From: Chitinophaga dinghuensis
GTDB lineage: Bacteria; Bacteroidota; Bacteroidia; Chitinophagales; Chitinophagaceae
Reading direction: 5' to 3'
DNA: 64,000 nucleotides
Assembly (NCBI RefSeq): GCF_003259435.1
Contig: NZ_QLMA01000008.1
Location: forward strand, 412,751 to 476,750
The notes under the pieces are model-generated. The model was not told the DNA's origin, ran no database searches, and worked only from the letters and a program-made list of their open reading frames with translations. The position numbers were made by a program, and so were the translations under genes. Below are positions 55,802 to 63,890 of this stretch, piece by piece (the stretch's first letter is position 1; each line of letters opens with the position of its first letter).

Positions 55802-56935
55802 ATGCAACGAATTAGTATTGCCCCCCGCAACAACTGGCAGGCCGCCGTTGAGAAGCTGGGGTTTGGATTTCATACAACAGATATCCCTTACTGGGATGAA
55901 AGTGCCTATTACAGCTTTACGCTCAGCGAAATAAACAGAATTGAAAGCGCCACTCAGGAGCTGTGGGATATGTGCCTGGGCGCGGTGCAATATGTGATGG
56001 ACAATAACCTGTATCATCGTTTTGCGATTCCTGAATGGGCTATCCCTTATATAGAAAAAACCTGGCAGGACGATCATCCTGCTATCTACGGCCGGTTTGA
56101 TTTCTGTTATAAGAACGGCCATCTTAAACTGCTTGAATTCAATGCCGACACGCCTACTTCTCTCTATGAAGCAGGCATTGTACAGTGGTTCTGGCTGCAG
56201 GATTTTGACAAATCAAAAGACCAGTTCAACTCTGTCCATGAAAAGTTGATCGACGGCTGGAAAATGCTCGCACCTTACCTGCGTCGTGGCAAACTGCATT
56301 TCAGTTGTCTGAAGCAAACCCTTGAAGATCTTACCAATACTGAGTATCTGCGCGACTGTGCTATGCAGGCGGGCCTGGATACCAAGCTTGTATTTATAGA
56401 CGATCTGGGCTGGGATAACAGCAGTAAAACTTTTGTGGATTTTGAGAATGAGTCTATCAAAAACATCTTCAAGTTATATCCCTGGGAATGGTTGTTGAGA
56501 GATGATTTCGGAAAAAATATATTAACAGATGCCAACCAGGCCTTCTGGATTGAGCCTGCCTGGAAAATGATACTCTCTAACAAAGCACTGCTGCCTATAC
56601 TGTGGGAGATGTACCCGAATCATCCGAATCTGCTGCCAGCGTGGTTCGATTCACACGGCATGAACCGCTTCGTGAAAAAACCTATTCTCTCCAGAGAAGG
56701 CGCCAATATAGAAATGGTCGACAACGGACAGTTGCTGCAATCCTCTGATGGTGGCTATGGCCAGGAAGGATATGTATTCCAGGAACTGTTCGAGCTTCCA
56801 GCCTATGATGGCAAATATCCGGTGATAGGCAGTTGGGTGATCGCACAGCAGGCAGCAGGTATGGGCATCCGCGAAGCGGACTCCCTTATCACCGATAATA
56901 AAAGCCGCTTCGTGCCTCATATGATTGATGGATAA
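55802..56935 (+). CDS. ATP-grasp acid-amine ligase, glutathionylspermidine-synthase-like (YgiC/YjfC type)
   Basis: 377 residues, the length of the stand-alone synthetase module without the amidase half of Gss. Diagnostic segments are GRFDFCYKNGHLKLLEFNADTP and TSLYEAGIVQW (ATP/substrate site), the WEWLLRDDFG and WIEPAWKMILSNKALLPILW region, and C-terminal GYVFQELFELP and IGSWVIAQQAAGMGIREADSL. The family forms amide bonds between a carboxylate and an amine using ATP. A cytoplasmic site is implied, since there is no signal peptide. The genes just upstream encode two lipoproteins, one with a TRGGFG tail, which argues for peptide modification rather than glutathione metabolism. It is followed by a hairpin near 57,020-57,045. 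Confidence 0.88.
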   Translation: MQRISIAPRNNWQAAVEKLGFGFHTTDIPYWDESAYYSFTLSEINRIESATQELWDMCLGAVQYVMDNNLYHRFAIPEWAIPYIEKTWQDDHPAIYGRFDFCYKNGHLKLLEFNADTPTSLYEAGIVQWFWLQDFDKSKDQFNSVHEKLIDGWKMLAPYLRRGKLHFSCLKQTLEDLTNTEYLRDCAMQAGLDTKLVFIDDLGWDNSSKTFVDFENESIKNIFKLYPWEWLLRDDFGKNILTDANQAFWIEPAWKMILSNKALLPILWEMYPNHPNLLPAWFDSHGMNRFVKKPILSREGANIEMVDNGQLLQSSDGGYGQEGYVFQELFELPAYDGKYPVIGSWVIAQQAAGMGIREADSLITDNKSRFVPHMIDG

Positions 56936-57012
56936 TTCCATCAGCGGCATAACCATCCTGGCCCCTGGTATCACAGCAGTATTCGCCTACTTCTCAAGGC
57001 CAAGTAAATCAA

Positions 57013-57045
57013 TAAAAAAGCCGGCGCTACCGAGTAGCGCCGGCT
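57013..57045 (-). terminator. Intrinsic terminator for the minus-strand membrane gene
   Basis: AGCCGGCGCTA and TAGCGCCGGCT form an 11-bp stem with a 5-nt loop. On the minus strand it is followed by TTTTTATT, giving a classic terminator 93 nt after the stop of the small membrane protein gene. It may also stop plus-strand transcripts from the ATP-grasp gene, although the plus side has only a weak T-rich tail. Confidence 0.85.
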
Positions 57046-57137
57046 CAAATATTCTTTGATAAACCTTCTGTAATCCTGTTGGTACTGGGTCTTAGAAATA
57101 GCTGAACCCCTTTCTTGTTGTTTCTGTTAGAAATGAT

Positions 57138-57521
57138 TTATGTAAAAAGTACCACCAATAGGATTGGGGAAAATGCGCTCACAATCAAATATGTCAACAC
57201 AAAAAATTTACCTTTCAACCTATCTGCACGGCTTTCATCTTCAAACTCCTTTTCATAACTCGCCCATTTTTCCTTATTGTAAAAAAGGAAATAATGAGCA
57301 ACAGAAAACAAAAGCAGGAAGCCAAAAAAATATGGAGGTAGAATTCTAGGTAAAAGAATAGAAGGCCACAACTTTTTGATTATTATAGGCACCGAAAATA
57401 TTTGAGCCCAATGCACAAGTGCAAGTACTACGATTACACTAGCATCAGGCGATCTATCATATCGCATCTTTTTAAACCAGCCATAAAGTCGGTAAATAAT
57501 ATATTTATAAAACTGTCCCAT
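57138..57521 (-). CDS. Small integral membrane protein, unknown function
   Basis: 127 residues. Three hydrophobic segments are visible: about 28-50 (ASVIVVLALVHWAQIF), 58-80 (FGFLLLFSVAHYFLFY) and 104-126 (FFVLTYLIVSAFSPILLVVLF). A charged loop, NKEKWASYEKEFEDESRADRLKGK, separates the second and third. This architecture recurs in many Bacteroidota genomes as an uncharacterised protein. It stands alone between convergent and divergent neighbours and has its own terminator. No function can be assigned. Confidence 0.7.
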   Translation of the reverse strand: MGQFYKYIIYRLYGWFKKMRYDRSPDASVIVVLALVHWAQIFSVPIIIKKLWPSILLPRILPPYFFGFLLLFSVAHYFLFYNKEKWASYEKEFEDESRADRLKGKFFVLTYLIVSAFSPILLVVLFT

Positions 57522-57550
57522 TAATTTGATTCTTTATTCACTATAGCTAA

Positions 57551-57733
57551 GTTGGCCCATCAGTCGTATATTTTTTGCTGCAAATCCAAAGTGGAGATAT
57601 TATCTATGGAACATGGTCCGCGAGTAATGCTACTATTCCTCAGGAGTTCCTCCTTCAGATAAAAATTGCCAGAAAGATTATAGGACTATTGGAAAAGATC
57701 AAATTTACGGATATTTGGAATAGAAAAAATTAA
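57551..57733 (+). pseudogene. 3' remnant of an unidentified gene
   Basis: After a stop at 57548 an open frame of 60 codons reads with protein-like composition: ...LQIQSGDIIYGTWSAS, then NATIPQEFLLQIKIARKI and a C-terminal KFTDIWNRKN before TAA. There is no ATG in it; the upstream part is missing or out of frame. It ends 12 nt before the ATG of the 229-residue gene, as two genes of one operon would. It may be the tail of an immunity-type or small cytoplasmic protein whose 5' part has been lost. A short real gene with a TTG start at 57575 is the alternative. Confidence 0.4.
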
Positions 57734-57745
57734 TGGTATAAAAAT

Positions 57746-58435
57746 ATGAAAGCGGGCGAAGCACAACAACTACAATTTAATTCATTAAAAGAATTTTTTT
57801 ATGAAGCCGGGTATGTAGGAAAAGGAAAAAATAGCTTTATTAAAAAATATAACGGTGGATGGGATAAATTTGCTTTTGGAATGATCAACTATGACCCAAA
57901 ACAGATTTGTTACTTTAGCATTTTTAAAAGAATAGATGCAGTTGAGGATATTTTACAGCAGGTATCTGATTTATACGACTTAGGAATCAAGGTAGGGAAG
58001 GACTCTTCTACAATGGCATTTGGACCAGGTAGCCTTGATGGTACCCATATGGAAACGACATTGCCGGAAATGCAATCTGAATCAGATATTCTGGTTACAT
58101 CTGAATTGATAAAGAATTTCATGATTAAAACCGGTTTCCTAATGTTGGAAAGATTTAATGATTTGAGGGAATGGGATAAAACAATGAATGGGAATGATTT
58201 CTGGGAGACTGATTGGCGGAAACCATTTAATCTTTACGGCCAGTTCGACTGCAAAAGGTTAATTATAGCATATCTAAGCAGTAACCCGGATTTCGAAAAA
58301 ATATACCAGTATAGCTTAAAGGTGCGCGAGGAAGTATTAAAAGAATTTCCGGGAGCAAAAGAGAACGTAATAAATGGTAAAAATTATCTGGAATACCTCC
58401 ACGAAGTATTATGTGCAATAAAACCACTTTACTAA
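57746..58435 (+). CDS. Hypothetical cytoplasmic protein, possibly immunity-like
   Basis: 229 residues, no signal peptide, no membrane segment. It is mixed alpha/beta by composition, rich in aromatic and acidic residues: FFYEAGYVGKGKNSFIKKYNG near the start, MAFGPGSLDGTHMETTLPEM in the middle, FNLYGQFDCKRLIIAYLSS later. I do not recognise the family. Single-copy cytoplasmic proteins of this size beside gene remnants in AT-rich accessory DNA are often immunity proteins of polymorphic toxin systems, and toxin/immunity fragments occur 5 kb further on; that is suggestive only. The start ATG is preceded by an A-rich leader. Confidence 0.65.
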   Translation: MKAGEAQQLQFNSLKEFFYEAGYVGKGKNSFIKKYNGGWDKFAFGMINYDPKQICYFSIFKRIDAVEDILQQVSDLYDLGIKVGKDSSTMAFGPGSLDGTHMETTLPEMQSESDILVTSELIKNFMIKTGFLMLERFNDLREWDKTMNGNDFWETDWRKPFNLYGQFDCKRLIIAYLSSNPDFEKIYQYSLKVREEVLKEFPGAKENVINGKNYLEYLHEVLCAIKPLY

Positions 58436-58487
58436 ATAAGTACTTCTCTTACCTGCATTGGGAAAGAATGCACTAAACTTTATAGGT

Positions 58488-59375
58488 TCATTTTTTATTG
58501 TTAAGCATTTCCAACACTTCATCAATATATAGATCATCTGTCTCTCCCTTGTTAAAGCCAACAAGCTTTCTTACCACCTCTCCTCTATGCAACACAATTT
58601 CATAAGGGTAACCGGTTACATTAACACTTTTAGTGAGTTTACCGTTGACATCATATAGGTATTGCAGGTTCTTGGGCAGACCTGACACTGCTTTTTTAAA
58701 TGTACTAAATGAATCTATGGAACCATCATTTATTAAAATGACCTCACCTGTACCCGTCTTCCCTATTCTCATCTTTACGGCAGCCAAGGGAACCATTTTC
58801 CGTAAACATGGAGAGCACTTTATATACCAGAAATCAATTAAGAGATTTTTGTCTTTGAGATAACTTTTAGGAATGGAAACGGGAAGGCTGTCAATATTGA
58901 GGAATTCAGCCTGGTACATCAATGTTGAAATATCACTTTTTTCTAAATTATCATTATTCACCTCCATTGATTTGAGTAATTTATATTGCAATTCAGGTGA
59001 AATTTTTAAAATAAAAAGTGATTGCAAAGCGACAACAGATGCGCTCAGAATATACTTTTTATGGCTAAATGAATACGGCAGGACAAAAAAGGAGCCCCCT
59101 ATGAAAACCATCTCTAAGCATCTTTCCAATTTTGTCCAACCACTTGCTTCATTATAAATAATTCCGAAAAATAGTAGGATGATGAAAATAGGAAGAGCAA
59201 ATGCACCCTTATATATCCGTTTATTAGTTCTGAGCAACGCTCCGGCAAAAAAGTATATTATTCCTTCAATCAAGTATCTCCAAACTGACAACACTATCGC
59301 ATTGAGATAGCAAACAAAGACGGCTACCATAACACCGACAGTCAAGTAAAGAAGGGCATACAAGTATTTTTTCAT
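58488..59375 (-). CDS. Membrane-anchored TlpA/ResA-like thioredoxin protein
   Basis: 295 residues from ATG at 59375, chosen because the protein then starts MKKYLYALLYL with a membrane segment; a start at 59435 would add 20 polar residues. About five hydrophobic helices occupy residues 1-135. A periplasmic thioredoxin-like domain follows, with LIDFWYIKCSPCLRKMVPL (redox site CSPC), ILINDGSID, and a cis-Pro segment NVTGYPYEIVL. Such proteins reduce disulfides or haem-binding cysteines outside the inner membrane, or act as a thiol sensor. The four helices before the domain are not of the DsbD type. It converges with the hypothetical gene to its left; no operon partner is seen. Confidence 0.8.
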   Translation of the reverse strand: MKKYLYALLYLTVGVMVAVFVCYLNAIVLSVWRYLIEGIIYFFAGALLRTNKRIYKGAFALPIFIILLFFGIIYNEASGWTKLERCLEMVFIGGSFFVLPYSFSHKKYILSASVVALQSLFILKISPELQYKLLKSMEVNNDNLEKSDISTLMYQAEFLNIDSLPVSIPKSYLKDKNLLIDFWYIKCSPCLRKMVPLAAVKMRIGKTGTGEVILINDGSIDSFSTFKKAVSGLPKNLQYLYDVNGKLTKSVNVTGYPYEIVLHRGEVVRKLVGFNKGETDDLYIDEVLEMLNNKK

Positions 59376-59435
59376 ATACAGCGTAAAGGTCTTGAGGATT
59401 GAGGAAGTATTTATTGATGAATGATTCAATAACAT

Positions 59436-59985
59436 CCGGACCTGCGTCCCAACATATAAATAATATTGTATTTTTTAAAAAAGAAATAGCAAGCAGGAAC
59501 AAAAATCGAGTCGAAGTGCATGAATTGCTTTCACATTACTAGCAGGATGACCAAGTTGTGCTTATTGATTTGCTGCAGACTATTCATATTTAATAGGCGT
59601 TTTTCGATGCTGTAAAAATTACGATTAGGCACTTCCCTTATCTTACCAAGAGCATACTATTTTTAAAACGACTAGTTTAATGGAAGCAAATATTCAGTTT
59701 TTATTATCTAGTCCCCTTAGTTTATCAGTCGGCCAAGGTTAAATCAGCTATATCTGATAAACACTATAACCAATGTAATCGAATTCCAATTGATTACTTC
59801 TTGTTTAATAGCAAAGGGTAAAAATAGAATGCAGAAATATAAAAACTGATCAGCAAAGTTGGTTCTTCGCTTTCTGTGAAGAGTCTTTTACTTAACGCAT
59901 GAGTTAGCTGTATTATTAATAAGACAACATCACGCTGAAACAAAATATTCGTTAAATTTATTATCATGCTAAAAAGGAAAATATT
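59436..59985. other. Intergenic region, nothing recognisable
   Basis: 550 bp of AT-rich sequence between divergently oriented genes. No frame of protein-like composition and no strong repeat was seen. TAAATTTA at 59953-59960 is one base off the -7 consensus and lies close to the start at 59986, but no upstream box accompanies it. An A-rich AAAAAGGAAAA leader directly precedes that start. Confidence 0.5.
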
Positions 59986-61248
59986 ATGATTGTCAATACT
60001 TTCAACGACCTTGTTTCTGCCCTTCAGAAGGGAGAAAAGGAAATTAGCATTACCAGAAGCATTTTATGCAATTACAGCATCTTGTTGCCGGAAGGTGTAA
60101 GCCTAAACGGTAAACCGCAAGAGAATGGTGAATTACCTTTGCTTTCTTTCCAGCATTCCGATGGAATTGGTGTAAGTGTAAACAATTCTGTTAGAAACCT
60201 CAATATTGATGCTCCTTCACATCACAAAGCCATTTTTAATACCACGGTAAAACAAGATCTTGGTACGTTTATCTTTGAAAATCTCTTGGTAAAAGGCCAG
60301 GTTTCTATTATCACGCGGGTTGGCGTTGAGAAAGCAAGCGTAATAATTAATGATGTGGACATTCATTCTGCGGATGCCCGACACTATTTAGAGCAACCAC
60401 AGAAATATGGTGTAAATGTACTGCAAGGTGCATTGACGATTTACAATATCAATCCAAACAGTGACAGTCTTGTTTCGGTTGCGGTAAACAATTTAAGCAT
60501 TGGCAGAAAGAATGCGCCCGTTTCGGGTTCTGGTGTTTTTATTTCGGGCTTTGGTGACCAGGGAGGCAAAACATTGATTTCAAAATTGCATACAAAAGCG
60601 GTATATTCTAATGGCAAAATACCTTTAGGTGTAGCAGATTATATCACAGCTGGTGTTTTTGTGTTGTACGGAACACACGCCACTGAGGTAATAACTGATG
60701 GCGAAGTAATTACTTATGGTGTCAATGATATGGTTTTAGACGTTTGGGGAAGTGTGGACAACTGGACAAGTAATGCACCTGTAATTTCTTACGGACCGAG
60801 CGGTGTGGGTTTTGTAAACTTTGGCACTGTAAAAAACTTTACTGTAAATGCACCTTTACAAACCTACGGGCTTGGCGCAAGAGGCTACAATCAATATGAC
60901 GGTACGGTAGAGAATATTTCCTTTCAATCTATTGAAACATTTGGAGATGGTTCGGTTGGTATTCAAATAAGTAAAAAAATAGGTGCTCTTACCGTAAATG
61001 GAAATGTAACTACTCACGGTTCTATTGGTGCTTCATTGGTAAAAGGTGTATATGTTGACTTGCCAGCTTATGCGTTGAGTATAAAAGATGGCGGAGGAGC
61101 AACAACCATTACCATTAAAGGAGACATTTCCACTTATGGCGACAACGTAACTTCATATATAGTAGAACAAGGAGGCAGCCCAGGAGTATTAACTGTAGAA
61201 GGAAAAATTACTGCCAGTGGGAAAAATTCTCAAATAAAAAAGATATAG
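59986..61248 (+). CDS. Beta-helix-like repeat protein of unknown function
   Basis: 420 residues without a signal peptide. Regularly spaced short beta-strand patterns with V/I-x-V/I and Gly-Asn-Asp turns fill most of the chain, for example FENLLVKGQVSIITRVG, VISYGPSGVGFVNFGTV, LQTYGLGARGYNQYDGTV, TTITIKGDISTYGDNV. This is the pattern of a right-handed parallel beta-helix, as in pectin-lyase-like and adhesin folds. I have the impression that close homologues occur across Flavobacteria and Chitinophagaceae as uncharacterised single genes. No catalytic residues can be assigned, and the lack of an export signal is unusual for this fold. Confidence 0.7.
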   Translation: MIVNTFNDLVSALQKGEKEISITRSILCNYSILLPEGVSLNGKPQENGELPLLSFQHSDGIGVSVNNSVRNLNIDAPSHHKAIFNTTVKQDLGTFIFENLLVKGQVSIITRVGVEKASVIINDVDIHSADARHYLEQPQKYGVNVLQGALTIYNINPNSDSLVSVAVNNLSIGRKNAPVSGSGVFISGFGDQGGKTLISKLHTKAVYSNGKIPLGVADYITAGVFVLYGTHATEVITDGEVITYGVNDMVLDVWGSVDNWTSNAPVISYGPSGVGFVNFGTVKNFTVNAPLQTYGLGARGYNQYDGTVENISFQSIETFGDGSVGIQISKKIGALTVNGNVTTHGSIGASLVKGVYVDLPAYALSIKDGGGATTITIKGDISTYGDNVTSYIVEQGGSPGVLTVEGKITASGKNSQIKKI

Positions 61249-61849
61249 TGGATACTTATATATCTCTATATATATCAAAGAAATTATTTTTTACTTAGTT
61301 GCAGTGGATCTGCATAAGCTTGTAAACTATCGTCCACTCTATAAGGTTCCAAGCTATTTATCTTCAATCTTTTTAAATTCAAAGGACTGTAGAGTCCATT
61401 TCTAATCTATAAAACTTAGTATTATGATAAGGTATTTATGTCTCTAAAATACCCGTCCGTCCTCGCTCTATAAGTAACTCTGCGTAAAAATAATCGTATC
61501 GGCTCATTTCCCTGTTTGTAACCAACCGTAATAAGCTGATCTTTAATAACCCCTTTTGAAATTCCGATTTAATTTCGGATTATTTAATATTCAATTCTTG
61601 ATAATCTGAATAATATTAGTTACTTTAGTTTAGCGCGATTGAGTTTCTTTTACAAAAGAATCCCTTTATATTGCCATTTTTTAAGTAATGAAAATCTGTA
61701 TATAGCCTTATACCTCCATACGTACCTAATATAAAGGACCTATATGCCTGAATTTTCACCCCTTTTTTAATCTGACGCAATCAGTAGTTTCTGGCCTCAA
61801 TTTAAAAGCAGCATATAACACAACCAATCATTCCATAATCAAGGTCGTT
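61249..61849. other. Intergenic region, nothing recognisable
   Basis: 600 bp of very AT-rich sequence. Small inverted repeats such as GGACT-GTAG-AGTCC (61384-61397) and TCCGA/TCGGA near 61,565-61,580 are too short to call as terminators. From about 61,742 the frame of the small gene at 61850 is already open but has no ATG start. Confidence 0.45.
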
Positions 61850-62089
61850 GTGATAGTGGAAGGAGGGGACTTTTCATATTACATCTCAGATCTCTGTAAT
61901 TTCATTAAAACTCCTTCATTAAATAAATTCAATCTAAAGATAATTGAGAATGAAAATAGTGAATCTAAAGTGCTGATATACACAAGAAAGGGGGCTTCAC
62001 CCAAGATTACTGATCTTAATAGAGACACTGCTGAATTCATAATTGAGTCATCAGAAAATGAAACACTATATTTTAGGTCGACTTTATAA
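61850..62089 (+). CDS. Small hypothetical protein, possibly a fragment
   Basis: 79 residues from a GTG at 61850. Composition is protein-like (EGGDFSYYISDLCNFIKTP, LKIIENENSESKVLIYTRKG, EFIIESSENETLYF). The same frame stays open for some 35 codons upstream (including QSVVSGLNLKAAYN and HSIIKVVVIVEGG) without ATG, so the true start may be non-standard or lost. The family is not recognised. Confidence 0.35.
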   Translation: MIVEGGDFSYYISDLCNFIKTPSLNKFNLKIIENENSESKVLIYTRKGASPKITDLNRDTAEFIIESSENETLYFRSTL

Positions 62090-62215
62090 TTAATTTTTCA
62101 TTGAAATTTAAATACTAAGAGGCAACCTTTGCCATTCAATCGTAAATGTATTATTTATCAGAATAGAAAAAGAATAATACTTCATTCATCATACATACCT
62201 CAAAAAATATACATT

Positions 62216-62962
62216 ATGAAATCACCCCTTATCCCTATTGACATTATTTCAATTTATAAAAATAGTCTGGGAGATTTACTTCCACTACCTTCTCGAATGG
62301 CGAGGTGTACCCCTGATACCTATAAAGCCATTTTCAACATCGCTACTGCACTTGCCAAAAAAGGAGGGAAGTTGATCCTGAGTGATCTTTTTCGAAGTTA
62401 TGATATGCAGGCGCAATCTCATCAGGATTATATTTCAGGTCGAAAAAAGGCTTTTAGCCCGCCTCCTGGTGGAAGTTTTCACGAAGCCGGACGTGCATTT
62501 GATTTGGACTTAAGTGCAATTAAAATTCCATTGTCAGATTTTTGGACAATTGCTGCCAAATTTGGAGTGTATCCTATTATTAATCAACCTAAAGCAAATA
62601 TTTCTGAAGCCTGGCATTTTGATTGCCGTGGTAGCCATCAAATCGTTTATCAATACTATGCGGATGGTAAAGGAAATAATTTTAAGCCATATACAGCAGC
62701 AGCGGCGAGTGGGATACTTTCTATAGGAGTAAATGTAGATGCTTTTGGTAATAACCAGGTACAAGCTGCAATTCAATCCGGCATTATTCGTCTTGGAAAA
62801 GAAATTGGTAACATTGATGGGCACATCGGGCATAGAACCCAACAAGCCTTGGAAGAATTGGGGGTGACGTTTGATTTAAATAATCCAAATAGTATGTTAG
62901 TCCAGATAGAAAATTTGGTTCAAAATAAATTTCCATCTGAATTTACTATGCCAGCCGTTTAA
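62216..62962 (+). CDS. M15-type D,D-peptidase with peptidoglycan-binding domain, no signal peptide
   Basis: 248 residues from ATG at 62216; an upstream in-frame TTG at 62129 would add a basic, unlikely leader. The VanY/M15 zinc motifs are present: SFHEAGRAFDLDL (HxxGxAxD) and SEAWHFDCRG (WHF). The C-terminus holds a PG-binding-1-like segment, IGNIDGHIGHRTQQALEELGV. The predicted role is cleavage of D-Ala-containing cross-links or stems in peptidoglycan. The absence of a secretion signal, combined with a wall-binding domain, resembles endolysins or effectors delivered by a secretion machine more than a housekeeping carboxypeptidase. Neighbouring toxin and immunity remnants are consistent with an effector, but no secretion genes are in view. 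Confidence 0.8.
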   Translation: MKSPLIPIDIISIYKNSLGDLLPLPSRMARCTPDTYKAIFNIATALAKKGGKLILSDLFRSYDMQAQSHQDYISGRKKAFSPPPGGSFHEAGRAFDLDLSAIKIPLSDFWTIAAKFGVYPIINQPKANISEAWHFDCRGSHQIVYQYYADGKGNNFKPYTAAAASGILSIGVNVDAFGNNQVQAAIQSGIIRLGKEIGNIDGHIGHRTQQALEELGVTFDLNNPNSMLVQIENLVQNKFPSEFTMPAV

Positions 62963-63064
62963 CAAGATTGGCCAAAGCTAGGTATGGCATCCATATTTTC
63001 TATTTCAAAAGACAGTGATTTGATGTACTTCAGGCATTAACCGATAGTATTTCTTACTCATTTT

Positions 63065-63364
63065 TTATAACTCTTTTTTATCTTTTGATAGGACAACTGG
63101 CACTCCCAATAATGAAGGCGAGGCTGCTGTAGCCGCCGCTGGTGTTGTATTTAAGGCAGGCAGAACTTGATTACCCAGAGTATTATCAAGCAACGTTGCA
63201 TGTTCCAATAGCAGTGCCCTATTCATATTAGGGCTTAGTCTATAAAAATTATTCCAGGCCCTTCTTATTTCACTCAAATGTAGAGTATTGTTAAAAGAAT
63301 GGGGAATCCCTCTTAAATTTTCTAAGGAATGAATTTCTGATGCAGTAAATTATCCGGGATGATT
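63065..63364 (-). pseudogene. C-terminal remnant of a toxin-like protein
   Basis: Reading the minus strand from 63364 gives GNHPG, a stop at 63350-63352, then FTASEIHSLENLRGIPHS, FNNTLHLSEIRRAWNNFYRL and on to a C-terminus ending VVLSKDKKEL. The pattern xTxxEIHxLxNLxxIPxxxNxxLHLSxIRxxWNxFY is one I associate with C-terminal nuclease-type domains of polymorphic toxins in Bacteroidota; this is from memory and unverified. The in-frame stop and the missing N-terminus mark it as a remnant. A short real gene using TTG at 63277 is possible but less likely. An Imm26-like gene remnant lies directly upstream. Confidence 0.45.
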
Positions 63365-63404
63365 CCCCTACATCATACAGCGGGCTTAACTATAGAACTA
63401 CTTT

Positions 63405-63890
63405 TTAGGTGGCTGTAGAAAATTTAACCTTCATATGCTCAAACAATAAATCTTTTTTATTCATATAAAGATTCCGCAGTCTTTCTTCCACTTGCTCAAA
63501 ATCCCATACTGCCAAACGTTCTACATCAATGCAATCCTGTGGCGCAACTTTGGTTTCTCTGCCGTCTAAATTTACCAACCAACAATCATTTAGATTTAAT
63601 AGTCCTTGCCGAAAAAAAACAATCTTCCGTTGCATCTCCTCCTCGCTCAATGTAGCACTGCCGATCATCATCCAGTCACTTTGCGTAAAAACATCAGCGT
63701 GAAGACCAACTGTAAAGGCTATGGGATGTTCCAGGACAGTGGTAATATCCACCTGCTCTTCGGTAAAAAGAGCATAAACATCAAATATAAGATTCCTTAT
63801 TATGCGCGCATAAGTATTATTTTGATAGATCCAGATAATACAATTGTCAACAAAGTAAACTTCATCAAAGAAAGTACATCCATTTACTTT
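63405..63890 (-). pseudogene. Imm26-like immunity protein, 5' end disrupted
   Basis: The minus-strand frame is open from a TAA at 63891-63893 to the stop at 63405, about 161 codons, but has no ATG near its start. It reads NNTYARIIRNLIFDVYALF, QSDWMMIGSATLSEEEM, and near the end CIDVERLAVWDFEQVEERL. The order yARII - DVY - W..IG - E..aVWD..hVEeRL fits the Imm26 family of polymorphic-toxin immunity proteins. An ATG at 63883 exists in another frame, so a frameshift close to the 5' end is the simplest explanation. A GTG at 63752 could start a shorter product. It lies next to the toxin-like remnant, as an immunity gene would. Confidence 0.5.

Noticed and set aside
56928..57059. 43-codon frame overlapping the stop of the ATP-grasp gene (starts MDNSISGITILAPG)
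   Set aside because: It has a hydrophobic start and an overlapping ATG, but it runs straight through the strong terminator stem, so it is unlikely to be a gene.
58454..58472. TGCATT-GGGAAAG-AATGCA between convergent genes as terminator
   Set aside because: Only 6 bp of weak stem with a poor T-run; possible but not supportable.
62129..62215. TTG start for the M15 peptidase
   Set aside because: It would add a basic, low-quality leader; the ATG at 62216 has an A-rich leader and starts a sensible N-terminus.
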